Source: Syngnathus acus (Eukaryota > Chordata > Actinopteri > Syngnathiformes > Syngnathidae). From it: a stretch of 64,000 nt of DNA. The stretch is from contig NC_051098.1 in NCBI RefSeq assembly GCF_901709675.1, forward strand, positions 11,996,918 to 12,060,917, given 5' to 3'. The notes below the pieces were generated by a model. The model made no database searches. It was not told where the DNA came from and was given only the letters and a program-made list of their open reading frames with translations. Numbering within the stretch: the first letter of the stretch is position 1; each line of letters opens with the position of its first letter. Shown one piece after another: positions 46,665-63,981 of the stretch. The translations under genes were made by a program, and so were the position numbers.

Positions 46665-48545
46665 ATCATGGTCAAAGGTCACGGGTGTCAAGCTCTAGTC
46701 CTTGGGGCCGCGTTCCAACATGTTTTCCAAGTGACCCTCGTTAAGCGCACCTGCGTGAAAAGTTTTAGCTCCTTTCACGTTCTGCAGGAGCTAAAACTTT
46801 TCACGCAGGTGCGCTTAACGAGGGAATCACTTGGACACTCCATTAGGCACACCGCCATTTTCAAGTGTACCTAATAACAGGCCACTTTATTAGGGAAATA
46901 TCATGGTCAAAGGTCACGGGTGTCAAGCTCTAGTCCTTGGGGCCGCGTTCCAACATGTTTTCCAAGTGACCCTCGTTAAGCGCACCTGCGTGAAAAGTTT
47001 TAGCTCCTTTCACGTTCTGCAGGCGCTAAAACTTTTCACGCAGGTGCACTTAACGAGGGAATCACTTGGACACTCCATTAGGTACACCGCCATTTTCAAG
47101 TGTACCTAATAACAGGCCACTTTATTAGGGAAATATCATGGTCAAAGGTCACGGGTGTCAAGCTCTAGTCCTTGGGGCCGCGTTCCAACATGTTTTCCAA
47201 GTGACCCTCGTTAAGCGCACCTGCGTGAAAAGTTTTAGCTCCTTTCACGTTCTGCAGGAGCTAAAACTTTTCACGCAGGTGCGCTTAACGAGGGAATCAC
47301 ACGGACACTCCATTAGGTACACCGCCATTTTCAAGTGTACCTAATAACAGGCCACTTTATTAGGGAAATATCATGGTCAAAGGTCACGGGTGTCAAGCTC
47401 TAGTCCTTGGGGCCGCGTTCCAACATGTTTTCCAAGTGACCCTCGTTAAGCGCACCTGCGTGAAAAGTTTTAGCTCCTTTCACGTTCTGCAGGCGCTAAA
47501 ACTTTTCACGCAGGTGCACTTAACGAGGGAATCACTTGGACACTCCATTAGGTACACCGCCATTTTCAAGTGTACCTAATAACAGGCCACTTTATTAGGG
47601 AAATATCATGGTCAAAGGTCACGGGTGTCAAGCTCTAGTCCTTGGGGCCGCGTTCCAACATGTTTTCCAAGTGACCCTCGTTAAGCGCACCTGCGTGAAA
47701 AGTTTTAGCTCCTTTCACGTTCTGCAGGAGCTAAAACTTTTCACGCAGGTGCACTTAACGAGGGAATCACTTGGACACTCCATTAGGTACACCGCCATTT
47801 TCAAGTGTACCTAATAACAGACCACTTTATTAGGGAAATATCATGGTCAAAGGTCACGGGTGTCAAGCTCTAGTCCTTGGGGCCGCGTTCCAACATGTTT
47901 TCCAAGTGACCCTCGTTAAGCGCACCTGCGTGAAAAGTTTTAGCTCCTTTCACGTTCTGCAGGAGCTAAAACTTTTCACGCAGGTGCGCTTAACGAGGGA
48001 ATCACACGGACACTCCATTAGGTACACCGCCATTTTCAAGTGTACCTAATAACAGGCCACTTTATTAGGGAAATATCATGGTCAAAGGTCATGGGTGTCA
48101 AGCTCTAGTCCTTGGGGCCGCGTTCCAACATGTTTTCCAAGTGACCCTCGTTAAGCGCACCTGCGTGAAAAGTTTTAGCTCCTTTCACGTTCTGCAGGAG
48201 CTAAAACTTTTCACGCAGGTGCGCTTAACGAGGGAATCACACGGACACTCCATTAGGTACACCGCCATTTTCAAGTGTACCTAATAACAGGCCACTTTAT
48301 TAGGGAAATATCATGGTCAAAGGTCATGGGTGTCAAGCTCTAGTCCTTGGGGCCGCGTTCCAACATGTTTTCCAAGTGACCCTCGTTAAGCGCACCTGCG
48401 TGAAAAGTTTTAGCTCCTTTCACGTTCTGCAGGAGCTAAAACTTTTCACGCAGGTGCGCTTAACGAGGGAATCACACGGACACTCCATTAGGTACACCGC
48501 CATTTTCAAGTGTACCTAATAACAGGCCACTTTATTAGGGAAATA
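46665..48545. repeat. 235-bp satellite, eight copies, each with a 38-bp hairpin
   Basis: Units start at 46668, 46903, 47138, 47373, 47608, 47843, 48078 and 48313, exactly 235 bp apart, with only a few substitutions. Each holds inverted arms of about 38 bp (CCCTCGTTAAGCGCACCTGC... and its complement) around a 14-base loop, TTTCACGTTCTGCA. The rest of each unit (GGACACTCCATTAGGTACAC through TTATTAGGG) matches the neighbouring 157-bp repeat. The identical 68-codon ORFs in each unit are by-products of the tandem structure. Confidence 0.97.
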
Positions 48546-48561
48546 TCATGGTCAAAGGTCA

Positions 48562-48759
48562 CAGGTGTCAAGCTCTAGTCCTCGGGGCCGCGTTCCAACA
48601 TGTTTTCCAAGTGACCCTCGTTAAGTGCACCTGCGTGAAAAGTTTTAGCTCCTGCAGAACGTGAAATGAGCTAAAACTTTTCACGCAGGTGCGCTTAACG
48701 AGGGTCACTTGGAAAACATATTGGAACGCGGCCCCTCGAGGACTGGAGGTCGACCCCTG
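48562..48759. mobile_element. Intact foldback (long inverted repeat) element, about 198 bp
   Basis: The left arm CAGGTGTCAAGCTCTAGTCC through CCTCGTTAAGTGCACC is mirrored by a right arm ending GGACTGGAGGTCGACCCCTG. The arms are about 90-95 bp. The loop reads CCTGCAGAACGTGAAA, the reverse complement of the loop in the eight tandem units. The tandem units contain the whole left arm but only the inner part of the right arm. Confidence 0.85.
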
Positions 48760-49200
48760 GTTTAAGTGAAAAGTGCCACACCCGCCCTCACCCCCACTTT
48801 CTGATTGGCTGTTTGATCTGTGATGTCACTCGGACACTCCGTTAGGTACACCGCCATTTTCAAGTGTACCTAATAACAGGCCAGTTCATTAGGGAAAAAT
48901 CATGGCCAAAGCTAAACTGAAAGTGAAAAGTGCCACACCCGCCCTCACCCCCACCTCCTGATTGGCTGGTTGATCTGTGACATCACTCGGACACTCCATT
49001 AGGTACACCACCATTTTTAGGTGTACCTAATAACAGGCCAGTTTATTAGGGAAAAATCATGGCCAAAGCTGAACTGAAAGTGAAAAGTGCCACACCTGCC
49101 CCCACCCCCACCTCCTGATTGGCTGGTTGATCTGTGACGTGACACGGACAATCCATTAGGTACACCACCATTTTCAGGTGTACCTCATAACTTTATGCAT
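48760..49200. repeat. 157-bp tandem repeat, about three copies
   Basis: CGGACACTCC occurs at 48831, 48988, and as CGGACAATCC at 49145, so the period is 157 bp. Shared blocks include GATTGGCTGGTTGATCTGTG, TTAGGTACACC, GTGTACCTAATAACAGGCC and AAGTGAAAAGTGCCACACC. A further partial copy lies to the left of the satellite, at about 46570-46660. Confidence 0.9.
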
Positions 49201-50109
49201 TTTTTGTACGTGTCAAGAATGTGTATTTGACTACTTGCTCTTTATTTTGGGGGACACCAACACATATTACACAACGTAAAACATATACATATTGTCATAT
49301 AAAGCAGTTAACCAAATGTCAGATTTTTGTTTTCATGCCCAAAAAAATAAAAACAAGGAATAAAACACCAGACAAGTTTTAACATACAGTTTATTAAAAT
49401 AATAATAATAAAAGTACATTTCAAACCAGCAATCTAATGTGAAACTGCAGTAGATATAATGGATAACAATATTTAGGCGTGTATATGCAGTGTTATAAAA
49501 TCAAGATTACCCAAAGAGAAGCATAATCTCCCTGCTGTTGCATAACGGGATGCGCCGTTTCATGCAATAAAGTTAGTCGTTAGCTTGGAGAAAACGAGCA
49601 CAGAAGAAGTGGTATTTCAGTGTGTGGTTCTTTCTTTTCTTGACACATCGTTTATCTACAATCTGGCTCACGTTTATTCACTGAATTGTTCACGCCAGGA
49701 GCCGCATCACGTTCACGGACTGATCCGTTGATGCACGGGAAGGCAGTTCACTCGTTGACTCGTCCGCGAACGAGAAAGTCAGGACTCGTTCCCTCACTGC
49801 TCCGTCTTCGCGATGAACTGGAAATGCAAATCACTGACTCGTTCACTCACAGTGCCGTTCAGTTGGTGAACGGGAAATGCAATTCACGACTCGTTTGTGA
49901 ACGGGAAGTTACGTCATTTTCTTCTTCGTTTTGTTTTACGGCGAGGTGGCACCAGCTTCAATGGGCATTACTGACATCTACTGGTTGAAGTCATATAAAC
50001 TGAAAAAAAAAACAACGAATCACTTTAGGAAGTGATTCGTTCATTCTCGTCCACTGAAAATATTTGTTCCTTTGAACGAATCGTTCACTCACGAGCCAAC
50101 ACTACTGAC

Positions 50110-51157
50110 CAGCAGATGGATACAGTCGCAAATCACTCGACACTATTCCAGTGCCAGGATTAGGGAAAAAAAACATGTAATGAATGGTAAATAATAATAA
50201 TTAATCAATCAACCAATTAACAGATTAATAACATTGCCATTTATTTCATTGGAGAAAGGCAATTTGAGAGGTGTTTTAAGTTACAAATTCAACTTAATAC
50301 TATACAGTCTATTTGATTACACTGAAAGCAAAATGTGAGCCATCATTTTGACTGATGGTTATTTGCCCGTAGACTAGAGCGCAATTGTCTTTATGTTTAG
50401 CTTGTGTGTACATGTGTGTGCGTGGGTTTTGCTCAACTACTTCCACTGGAAAGAAGAGTCACAGTCCTGGGAGGCAGCTTCATTGACGTCAGGACCTCTC
50501 ACGGCTGTCTGCTGCCTCGCCTGCTGAAAATAACAGCATCCCAATGAAAGCGAGCGGACGGGTGGCCTCGAGTGGATTCACTCTTTCCTTTCCACGTAAT
50601 CTCCTTTTAATGAACATTAGGGCTCCGATTTCAGAAAAAGCTTTCACATGCGAAGAGGAAAGACGATCAAGCCTCGGAGGTGCCATCCACATTCACACCT
50701 CCTCCCGTCTTCAGAAGTACATCCTCGTGCCTCCGGGCCGCTCCCCAAGGTGCTCTCACACTGGCAGAATATGCTGATGCGCACCAGACAAGTGCATCAC
50801 AATGCAGCAGCAAAAGAGGAAGGAAGCTAGCTGCAGAAGTAGAGAGGAACTCAACATATAGAAGCCTAGCAGAAGTCAGCACACAAACCAGAGACACAGA
50901 AGTGAAGATAAGAGGCCAAACAAACTGAAAGCAGGTGTCAGGTGTAGTGGCTGCTTTGTTTCAAAGCTTTCATCTCCATACTTGAGGTCAGAGCGGGTAG
51001 AATGTGTAATTAGATTGTCTGTCTGGTAATGCAGAGGTGGGCAAATGTTTGGGCTCAAGGGCCACATTGATTTTCAAGAGTGAGCTGTGCCAGGTTGGAC
51101 ACGTGAGTTTGCATTAGTCAGTCAAAACAGGTGTGACACACGAGTGTTCTTTGTTAC
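50110..51157. other. Intergenic region downstream of ppp2r1b
   Basis: No gene is supported. A palindromic CRE (TGACGTCA) occurs at 50484-50491 and a GGGCCACATTGATTTTC-type repeat fragment near 51030-51080. Confidence 0.4.
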
Positions 51158-51163
51158 TTTATT
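51158..51163 (-). terminator. ppp2r1b polyadenylation signal (AATAAA on the minus strand)
   Basis: TTTATT on the plus strand, about 780 bp beyond the ppp2r1b stop. An A-run at about 51271-51294 (a T-run in the mRNA) lies inside the resulting 3' UTR. Confidence 0.45.
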
Positions 51164-51941
51164 CAGATGAAGGTACAGTAGAACAGCATCAAGTGTGTGA
51201 AGCACTGAAAAGAACAATAAAAGCACACAGGTCATCAAATGGTGCACAAAAAGGTCCTGACACCCCCCTCAAAAAAAAAAAAAAAAAAAAAAAAGTCTTT
51301 TGAAGCCTCACTTGAAAACGCTAAAGAGGCATTTTAAGTCCAGAATATTCCTTGAAGCCTACCGTGCTCCCCTTTCATGAACATATTAAGCCTTGGAGTG
51401 AGTTTCCATTTCGGAACATGGTTTTGTGTAGAATGACCACTGACAAATTGGGAGTCAAGATGCATTCTGGGTCTTTTATAATGGGTCGCCAATTAGTAGG
51501 ATAAAATATTGCATGCTATCTTTTTTGGCAAAGAGCTTTTGGATTTTGTCAACTTTTGCCATTCTTGCACAAGGATTTGGGGAGCAAGAAGTGAGGCAAC
51601 TTAGCGTTTTAAGATAAGAACATGAACTTGTCGTCGAACATCACATTTTGAGTTTGTTAAAACAATGTGAATCAAAAAAAAAAAATGTGTAAAAAGGAGG
51701 AATGTGAGAGGGGTCGCTGGGGCTCTGAGACGCTTAACTAGCGAGTAACACTATTAGTCAGCATGCACCACTTGATTGACACTTGACGGTGAAGCGTCTG
51801 TTTACAGCGAGGGAAGTTGGGGGTAGGCGATGTGGGGCCCAAGGAGGAAAATCAAAATTATCGGATTGGTCTATACAGTTAGCCATTGATCTTGAACATC
51901 AATAAATATCTTGTAAAAGGGTTGCGTTGAGATGCGCTGCT

Positions 51942-58133
<6,192 letters not shown>

Positions 58134-58924
58134 ATGGCGTCTCAACAACAAGCAGCTTCTCTTCAGCAGCAACAGCAGCAACAGCAGTTGAGTCAACAGC
58201 AAGACTTCGACCCGGTGCATCGATTTAAAATGCTCATCCCGCAGTTGAAAGAAAGTCTTCAGGTAATAAAATCGAGAAGCTTATTGTAGGATGCCCCCTC
58301 AAGCGGCGCGTCATGAAGTTGAGTGATGCTTTGTGTTCATCTCACAGAACCTAATGAAGATCGCGTCGCTCAACTTGACCCACAACACAATCATCGATAA
58401 CGGAGTGTACGAACCCCCGCCCACCACTTTTTATTTTAGTTTATAACCCGATACATAATTATACATTCAAAGATTAAGTACATTTAGGATGATGGCATAA
58501 TCGGATGCTATTAAATTCTTCCCATTGTTGTTTGTGCTTTAGTACAAGTAACGACACTGCTGTTCAGCGCTTTGACAAAAGCTTGGAGGAGTTCTACGCG
58601 CTTTGTGATCAGCTGGAGCTGTGTTTGGTGAGACTTCAAGACTTTCACATAGACGTGCGACCTACCGTCTTCTAAGATGTATCTTGCCCTACGCAGAGGC
58701 TGGCGTACGAATGCCTCTCGCAGAGCATCGACAGCGCCAAACATTCGCCCAACTTGGTTCCCACCGCCACCAAACCTGACACGGTGCAGACGGAGTCCAT
58801 GTCTTACGCCCAGTACCTTGGCATGATCAAGTCCCAGATCTCGTGTGCCAAGGACATCCACAACGCTCTGCTGGAGTGTTCCAAAAAGATCGCAGGAATG
58901 GGTCAGCCTCCAGGAATTATGTAG
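58134..58924 (+). CDS. med29: Mediator complex subunit 29
   Basis: Four exons (58134-58262, 58348-58406, 58543-58627, 58697-58924) give 166 aa. A Gln-rich N-terminus (a Q8 run and QQQDFDPVHRFKMLIPQLKE) leads into the conserved core: RFDKSLEEFYALCDQLELCL, RLAYECLSQS, SAKHSPNLVPTATKPD and ISCAKDIHNALLEC. Human MED29 has about 200 aa, with a longer Gln/Pro-rich start. MED29 belongs to the tail region of Mediator, which bridges activators and RNA polymerase II. The exon 2 donor (GTGTACG, junction codon GT|T) was chosen to keep phase. It is divergent from ppp2r1b and convergent with mlf1. Confidence 0.94.
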
Positions 58925-59234
58925 ATCTTGCTTGGACTTCATTTCTCAAATGTCATTTATTTTTGGATTTCTTGCTGGTTTTTTGTACCACCTCCGACAG
59001 AGGAGTAGTGCTTTGAATCAAACGTGGTTCTACAAGATTGTAAACAAAACCTCACATCCTGAAATTTAATTTCAAGCTGATGGCAATTACACTTTATCAA
59101 ACAAGTATTCTTACGTTGTGTTCCATTATGGCCAGCAGGGGGTGCCAGATGTGCACTTATCTACCGTTGTACAGTATTTGACGACTAAAACATTTACGAG
59201 TGTGTTGAAATCATGGTGTAAATCTGCAGTGATC

Positions 59235-59240
59235 AATAAA
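59235..59240 (+). terminator. med29 polyadenylation signal AATAAA
   Basis: Canonical AATAAA about 310 bp after the med29 stop codon. Confidence 0.6.
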
Positions 59241-60211
59241 CCTACACATTTATAAGATTTCTCCCTATTTGGGATCAGTGTAGTTTGATGAAATTGTGTC
59301 GTTTTTATGATTTTGACAAATGCCTGATCTCATTTTAAATATAAAACTGCATTCCAACAAGTGTGTGTGGACTTGGCGTCTAAATAGTAGTAGTAGTTTT
59401 GCTTGTCGGGCTTCAATAAGCATTGTAACGTTTCGAATCAAATACTTGGAAGTCCAAAATAGCTGTAGACACATTTTGATATAGACATTTTTATTTTTTG
59501 ACACAAATTGTATATCTAAAATATACAAGAGTTGCAAATGGCGTTACAGAGCTCGGATGAAAAATGAAACAGTACAAAAAAGGGAAAGAAATTACTCTTT
59601 GTACAAAGCGGACACAAAACATTTCAGCTACTCGACGAGATACGTTCAACCTATTTTAAATGCATTTGTGGCTCCTAAGTCAGTCAACTCAAGCCCTTTA
59701 CAGCCCTTCGCATTCATCCCATCAACTAATCAGTCAACAGCTAATGTCTCGTGAGCTAAGAGTGGAAAACATTTGCTAAAAAATCACAAACTATTCTTTG
59801 CTCTTCTTAAAAACAAAAACACTGTCTTGTCTGATAAAATTGCCCCTATTATAAGTTCAGGCGTCGCAGAGCTGCCACTTACTATACATCTCTCACCTAT
59901 CGCTTTGGAGACCACCGATTGGTCCACTCGTTCAGAATCCAGCTCACTAAATTCACCGTTATTCTGTCATCGGCAACGCGTCATTTCCTAACTTCCTCAA
60001 CCTTTGTGCCACTGCGACCAAAGTTGGAAATGTGACAATTGAAAATAAGGAGATGGGAGCAGAAGCAGCAGCTTAACAGTCACGTTGCCAAGCATATCAA
60101 AATGTTTCAATTTATGGGTCGGCTCTATCCAATTAAGTCACGGGGATAATGCCATCATTTGTGGATGTGTGTGTGTGTTTCGTGAGAGCACTTGCGGAGA
60201 TGTTGATGATT
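59241..60211. other. Convergent 3' region; mlf1 3' UTR
   Basis: A TTTATT near 59488 (AATAAA on the minus strand) would end mlf1 transcripts with a 3' UTR of about 720 nt. That leaves roughly 250 bp between the 3' ends of med29 and mlf1. No other gene seen. Confidence 0.45.
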
Positions 60212-63200
60212 TTACTGCTTTGGCGAGTTGGAAGCTTTCAGGATACCTTTACTTTTGGACTTGGGTTGTTCACTGGGGAAGACAACAAAGCATAAGGCTG
60301 TTGTAGTAATAAGTTATTTCTTGCCAAGGAAATTTAATATATGCCTGCGAGTAAGTAGTTTGAAGGTTTAAATTACATTAATGCCAGTTTTGGATGCCTG
60401 TCTATAGAGTTTTGCACTGAGTGCTAGCATTAAGCTAGCAGATTTCCAGAAAAGAGAACGAAATGGTGTTTGGTTGTGTACTTTTCTTTCTTTTTTAAAA
60501 AAATACTTTTTACTAAAACTTTTAAATATGTTTTAAGTACTAGTACTGCAACAATTTAGCACTGGCAGCTAAAACCTTTTGTTGGAACGACTCTTGAAAA
60601 AACAAAAACATAATATTTGGTCTCACAAATCATTGCATTACTGCTAACGTGTGCTAGTCATTACTAACCTGCGGCTTGGCTCCGGACCAGCTAGACTTGC
60701 CTGCTGACCTCTGCGACGTCGGGACGGCTCTAGCTGAGCCATGGAGCCAGACGGCCTGAACTTGGAAAACTCCTTCTGCCACTCCTCGTCAAAGGACTGC
60801 GCTTCAGCTAAGAGAGAAGAGTCAGGACAAGAAGGTCAGGACAAAGCAAATGAATGGAATGTGATAAAAGTCATCAACCCACATTCATCTAAATTCTGGA
60901 AGTCCTGTTGGAACTCCTTATTTCCTGTTTTCTTGTTCCTTTTCTTTTCAACGACGTGCCCTTTGTCTTTTATGTGGTGGCCGATGGCCATCTTCTCCAG
61001 GCCGCTTTCAGAGTCTCTCACGGCTTTCACAGTCTCCTTCACCTGCACAAGCATATTGATAATGAGAAACTGAAAACAGTTGGGTTTCCCCATCCTCCAT
61101 GAGATCCCTCAGTAGATCCACTTACACCTCCCGGGGCCTGGCGTGTCGACGACGAAGCATGGAAGACCTTCGGGGGTTCGTTTCCAACCTTGGAATACGT
61201 CATGAGTGATGAGGAGCTGAACGAGTGAGCGTTGGGGTCTGTGGACATGTTCTCCTGACACGCAAGCAAAAAAAAATAATAATTGGCTTGCAAATGTGCA
61301 AAGAGAAAACAGTTCTTGGTGTTTTAACTCACAAAGTTTCTTAACATCCCGTCCATGCTGCTCCTCACGTTGGTCACCATGCTGTCGAACATGTTGAAAG
61401 GGTTTGTGGCCATATCCTGTGCCAACACACAAGATAGAAAGAATAGTCACAGCGGCTGGACGCTTATGATCGGACGCCACCTGCTCTCGGTGCGCTAAAC
61501 GTATAAATATATCAAATTATGAAGCCTTGAGTGGCGAGGATATCTTTCTTAAGAACAAAAACTGCCCGTGTTAGCATCTCGGCCTCTATCGCTATGCGCG
61601 GAGGGGCTACAATCAGCATCGGGGGGGGTGTTGAATGACTTGTGTTCCATGTGTAATTGGGTCGCATTGACAGAGATTAGCGCGGGCTTTGACACTGAAA
61701 CTGAGATTCATTCTGGGAAAGCTACGCAGGGGTGGCTGAGTCCAAGGCTGCTCCGCTCGCTCAGCTCTTTCCCAAAAGGTCAAGCTGATGTAAATAAAAC
61801 ACTCCTGGTCACTGTCGGGCTGGCCAATTTTACTCGACGTTGGCCTCTATGGACAAATAAATGCCACTTCCATTTGGGACCTGATTATATTTAGATCTGA
61901 CTTGCCTTTGAGTAGAAGCGAGATAAGAACCTGTTGTTAAGAGGGCCAATGCTTTGCTACGTTAGCTCCATGAAAGGTAAACGAACAGAACTTGTTTTCC
62001 CGCTGGGAAGCTAATGTGTTGAATTCTTGATTATAAAAAAAAAAAGTTTGGTCATTTGTTTGTCAAACCAGCGGAATTTGATATTTTGAGGTGACTCTCC
62101 TCATAATTTCCTCTTACTGAATTGCCAATTGTATATTTTCAGCGATTTTAAATGTTTACGTTTTATTGTATTGAGGTGGCCCTTTGTCTGCCTTACATTT
62201 CTGAAGTCGGGAGTTCGAATCATTTGGCTTCCTCCTTCTTGTGGGGAGTTTGAATGTTCTTCTCTGGCTTTTCTCCGGGTACTCTGGCAATATTTAAAAA
62301 CATGCATGTTATTAGGTGTAAACAGATGTCCGTCCCCTATCATTACTGACATTTAACACATTTTTTCAAACAGTCTTGCCAAGTTGCCACACATGCACCC
62401 CAAAAAGGATCAAATCAAGTGTTTGGTTAACTGCGATTTAGTCACGGAGGTCATTAGTGGAGGACGCTAGCTCGACTTAATAGCAGCAAGCTGCAGTAAT
62501 TGAGAGGCATCAAGTTGCTGCCTATTGAGGCCAAGCTTGTGATGAAAGTCATTATCAAGGATAAATATACAGACCTCAATGACATGGAAGGATTAAACTG
62601 GTTTGGCATGCTTGGCCTGATTCGAGGGAAGGTTAACGGGTATGTTTTTTTACTGAGCGGTGTTGTTCAATTTAGTTTGTCACAGTACAGCAATTTAGAA
62701 ATTAAAAGACGGTACAAGACGGCAATCAGTTAATTGGTAAATAATCGCCAATTGAAAATGTAAAGGTGGTTGGTCTTCATTCGCCGGCCACTTTTGAGAG
62801 GTCCCACTGTACTTGCCAGTAAAACAATGGCCTATTAATAGTGACAGATATAACGGTTGGAGAGGTCAAGGGTGTTGACCTTCTTTGAAACCAGACACTA
62901 ACATGGCCTCATGCCCGCCGTGTGCGAGTGTTGCTCCACTTAATCCTCTATAGTTTGCTTGCTCAACAAACTCAACTAACGAGGCAGGCAGGCGTGGATT
63001 AGTTAGTTGAACTGTTGGTATATGACACGGTCATGTTCTCACCCTATGTTCGCCTCTTAGTGCCGGGGTCTCCTCCGCTTCATGGCTGCCCATTCTGCCA
63101 TCCATGATGCTCTGCATGTAGTGTCCGCCAAATGGCTCAGAGAAACTTCGCATTATCTGGCGTGCATTTTCCTGGTGTGCTCGGAATGGGTCTCTGCAAA

Positions 63201-63730
63201 GGAGATGTCGATTAAGAATGTTGCTTAAAACATTTCCAATACCGTTTACAAAGGTGTTGATTGTGGGGTCTTCAATTCTATTTCCATTAGGTCCTGTGGA
63301 AGCTTGGAGATTGAAATTTCCAACGTCTAAACTGTGATAGTGTAACACTTTAGAGAAATAAGAGTGTTTGTTTTAGGCTGGCAATCTTCAAAGCAGTATT
63401 TTAGAATAAATAACGTCATAAATTGGACCTTGAAATAAAGAAGAGGGTCCCTCCACCAACACCCCGAACTCTTAATTTCTGCGCGTCACACACACGCACG
63501 CACGAATTCGTTGTAGGAACTTTTTCGTGCATCGTAATCCACAATTTTTACATTTAAAAAATAAATGCAATTTCTTATTGATTATAATAGCACGACAATA
63601 AATGAAAGCCATTCTTTAGCTCCTTTTGACACTATTAAAAAAAAAAAAAAAAAGCGAGCTAAAATTTGTGGCCAAATACTTACGAGAAGAAGGGGTCATC
63701 GGTAAGGTCCCCGAACTTGCTTCCGAACAT
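60212..63730 (-). CDS. mlf1: Myeloid leukemia factor 1
   Basis: Seven exons: 63684-63730, 63043-63193, 61333-61416, 61126-61254, 60883-61042, 60669-60807, 60212-60272. They total 771 nt, or 256 aa (human MLF1 has 268). The start reads MFGSKFGDLTDDPFFSDPF. The next part contains IMRSFSEPFG, an RSxSxP-type 14-3-3 site. The MLF core follows: SFSSSSLMTYSKVGNEPPKV, APGGVKETVKAVRDSESGLE and KMAIGHHIKDKGHV, then SFDEEWQKEF and a basic tail. PFFSDPFRAHQEN and RSFSEPFG place it with MLF1 rather than MLF2. MLF1 shuttles between nucleus and cytoplasm and acts in cell-cycle control and haematopoietic differentiation. Confidence 0.94.
61417..63042. other. mlf1 intron 2
   Basis: A 1.6-kb intron without a recognisable nested gene. 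It contains AT-rich and short repeat-like sequence. Confidence 0.5.
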
Positions 63731-63839
63731 CTCGATGAAAAATGTGTAAACTAAAGGAAAATTGAGAAATAAAACAATAAAATGCTTAAATAAACATAAC
63801 AGTCCTTGTGCGCGTCACGGGTGGAGAGAAGTGCTCGAC

Positions 63840-63975
63840 AATAAGTATAGTAATGTCCCCCACGGGGGAGGAGTCAGGTGATTCGTGATCGAGGGCATCT
63901 TACCACGTGACGCGTTCCTGTCCTCCGATTGGCTGATCAACGCACTTCAGTCCACGAGGTTTGTTGTCTTTGAAG
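63840..63975 (-). promoter_or_regulatory. Probable mlf1 promoter
   Basis: An E-box/USF site (CCACGTGACG, about 63903), an inverted CCAAT box (CGATTGGCTGA, about 63927) and a GC-rich palindrome (CCCCCACGGGGG, about 63858) lie within 250 bp upstream of the mlf1 ATG. Confidence 0.4.
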
Positions 63976-63981
63976 GTTGCC

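Larger units (their letters stand above)
46479..50103. mobile_element. Candidate 3.6-kb non-autonomous transposon carrying satellite arrays
   Basis: The ends are short inverted repeats: the left begins TAGTAGTGATG and the right ends CCAACACT, whose complement is AGTGTTGG. The flanking 6-mer ACTGAC occurs at 46473-46478 and again at 50104-50109, a possible target-site duplication. Both subterminal regions (46500-46570 and 49690-50100) are crowded with GAACGAATC and GTTCACTC motifs in both orientations, as in many hAT-like transposons where transposase binds subterminal repeats. No transposase is encoded. The interior consists of the 235-bp and 157-bp arrays. Element boundaries and family are inferred. 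Confidence 0.5.

Noticed and set aside
46668-48519. Eight identical 68-codon ORFs (starting MVKGHGCQALVLG) as a gene array
   Set aside because: They repeat only because the 235-bp satellite repeats. The unit length is not a multiple of three, each ORF ends in the same place, and the frame crosses a non-coding hairpin.
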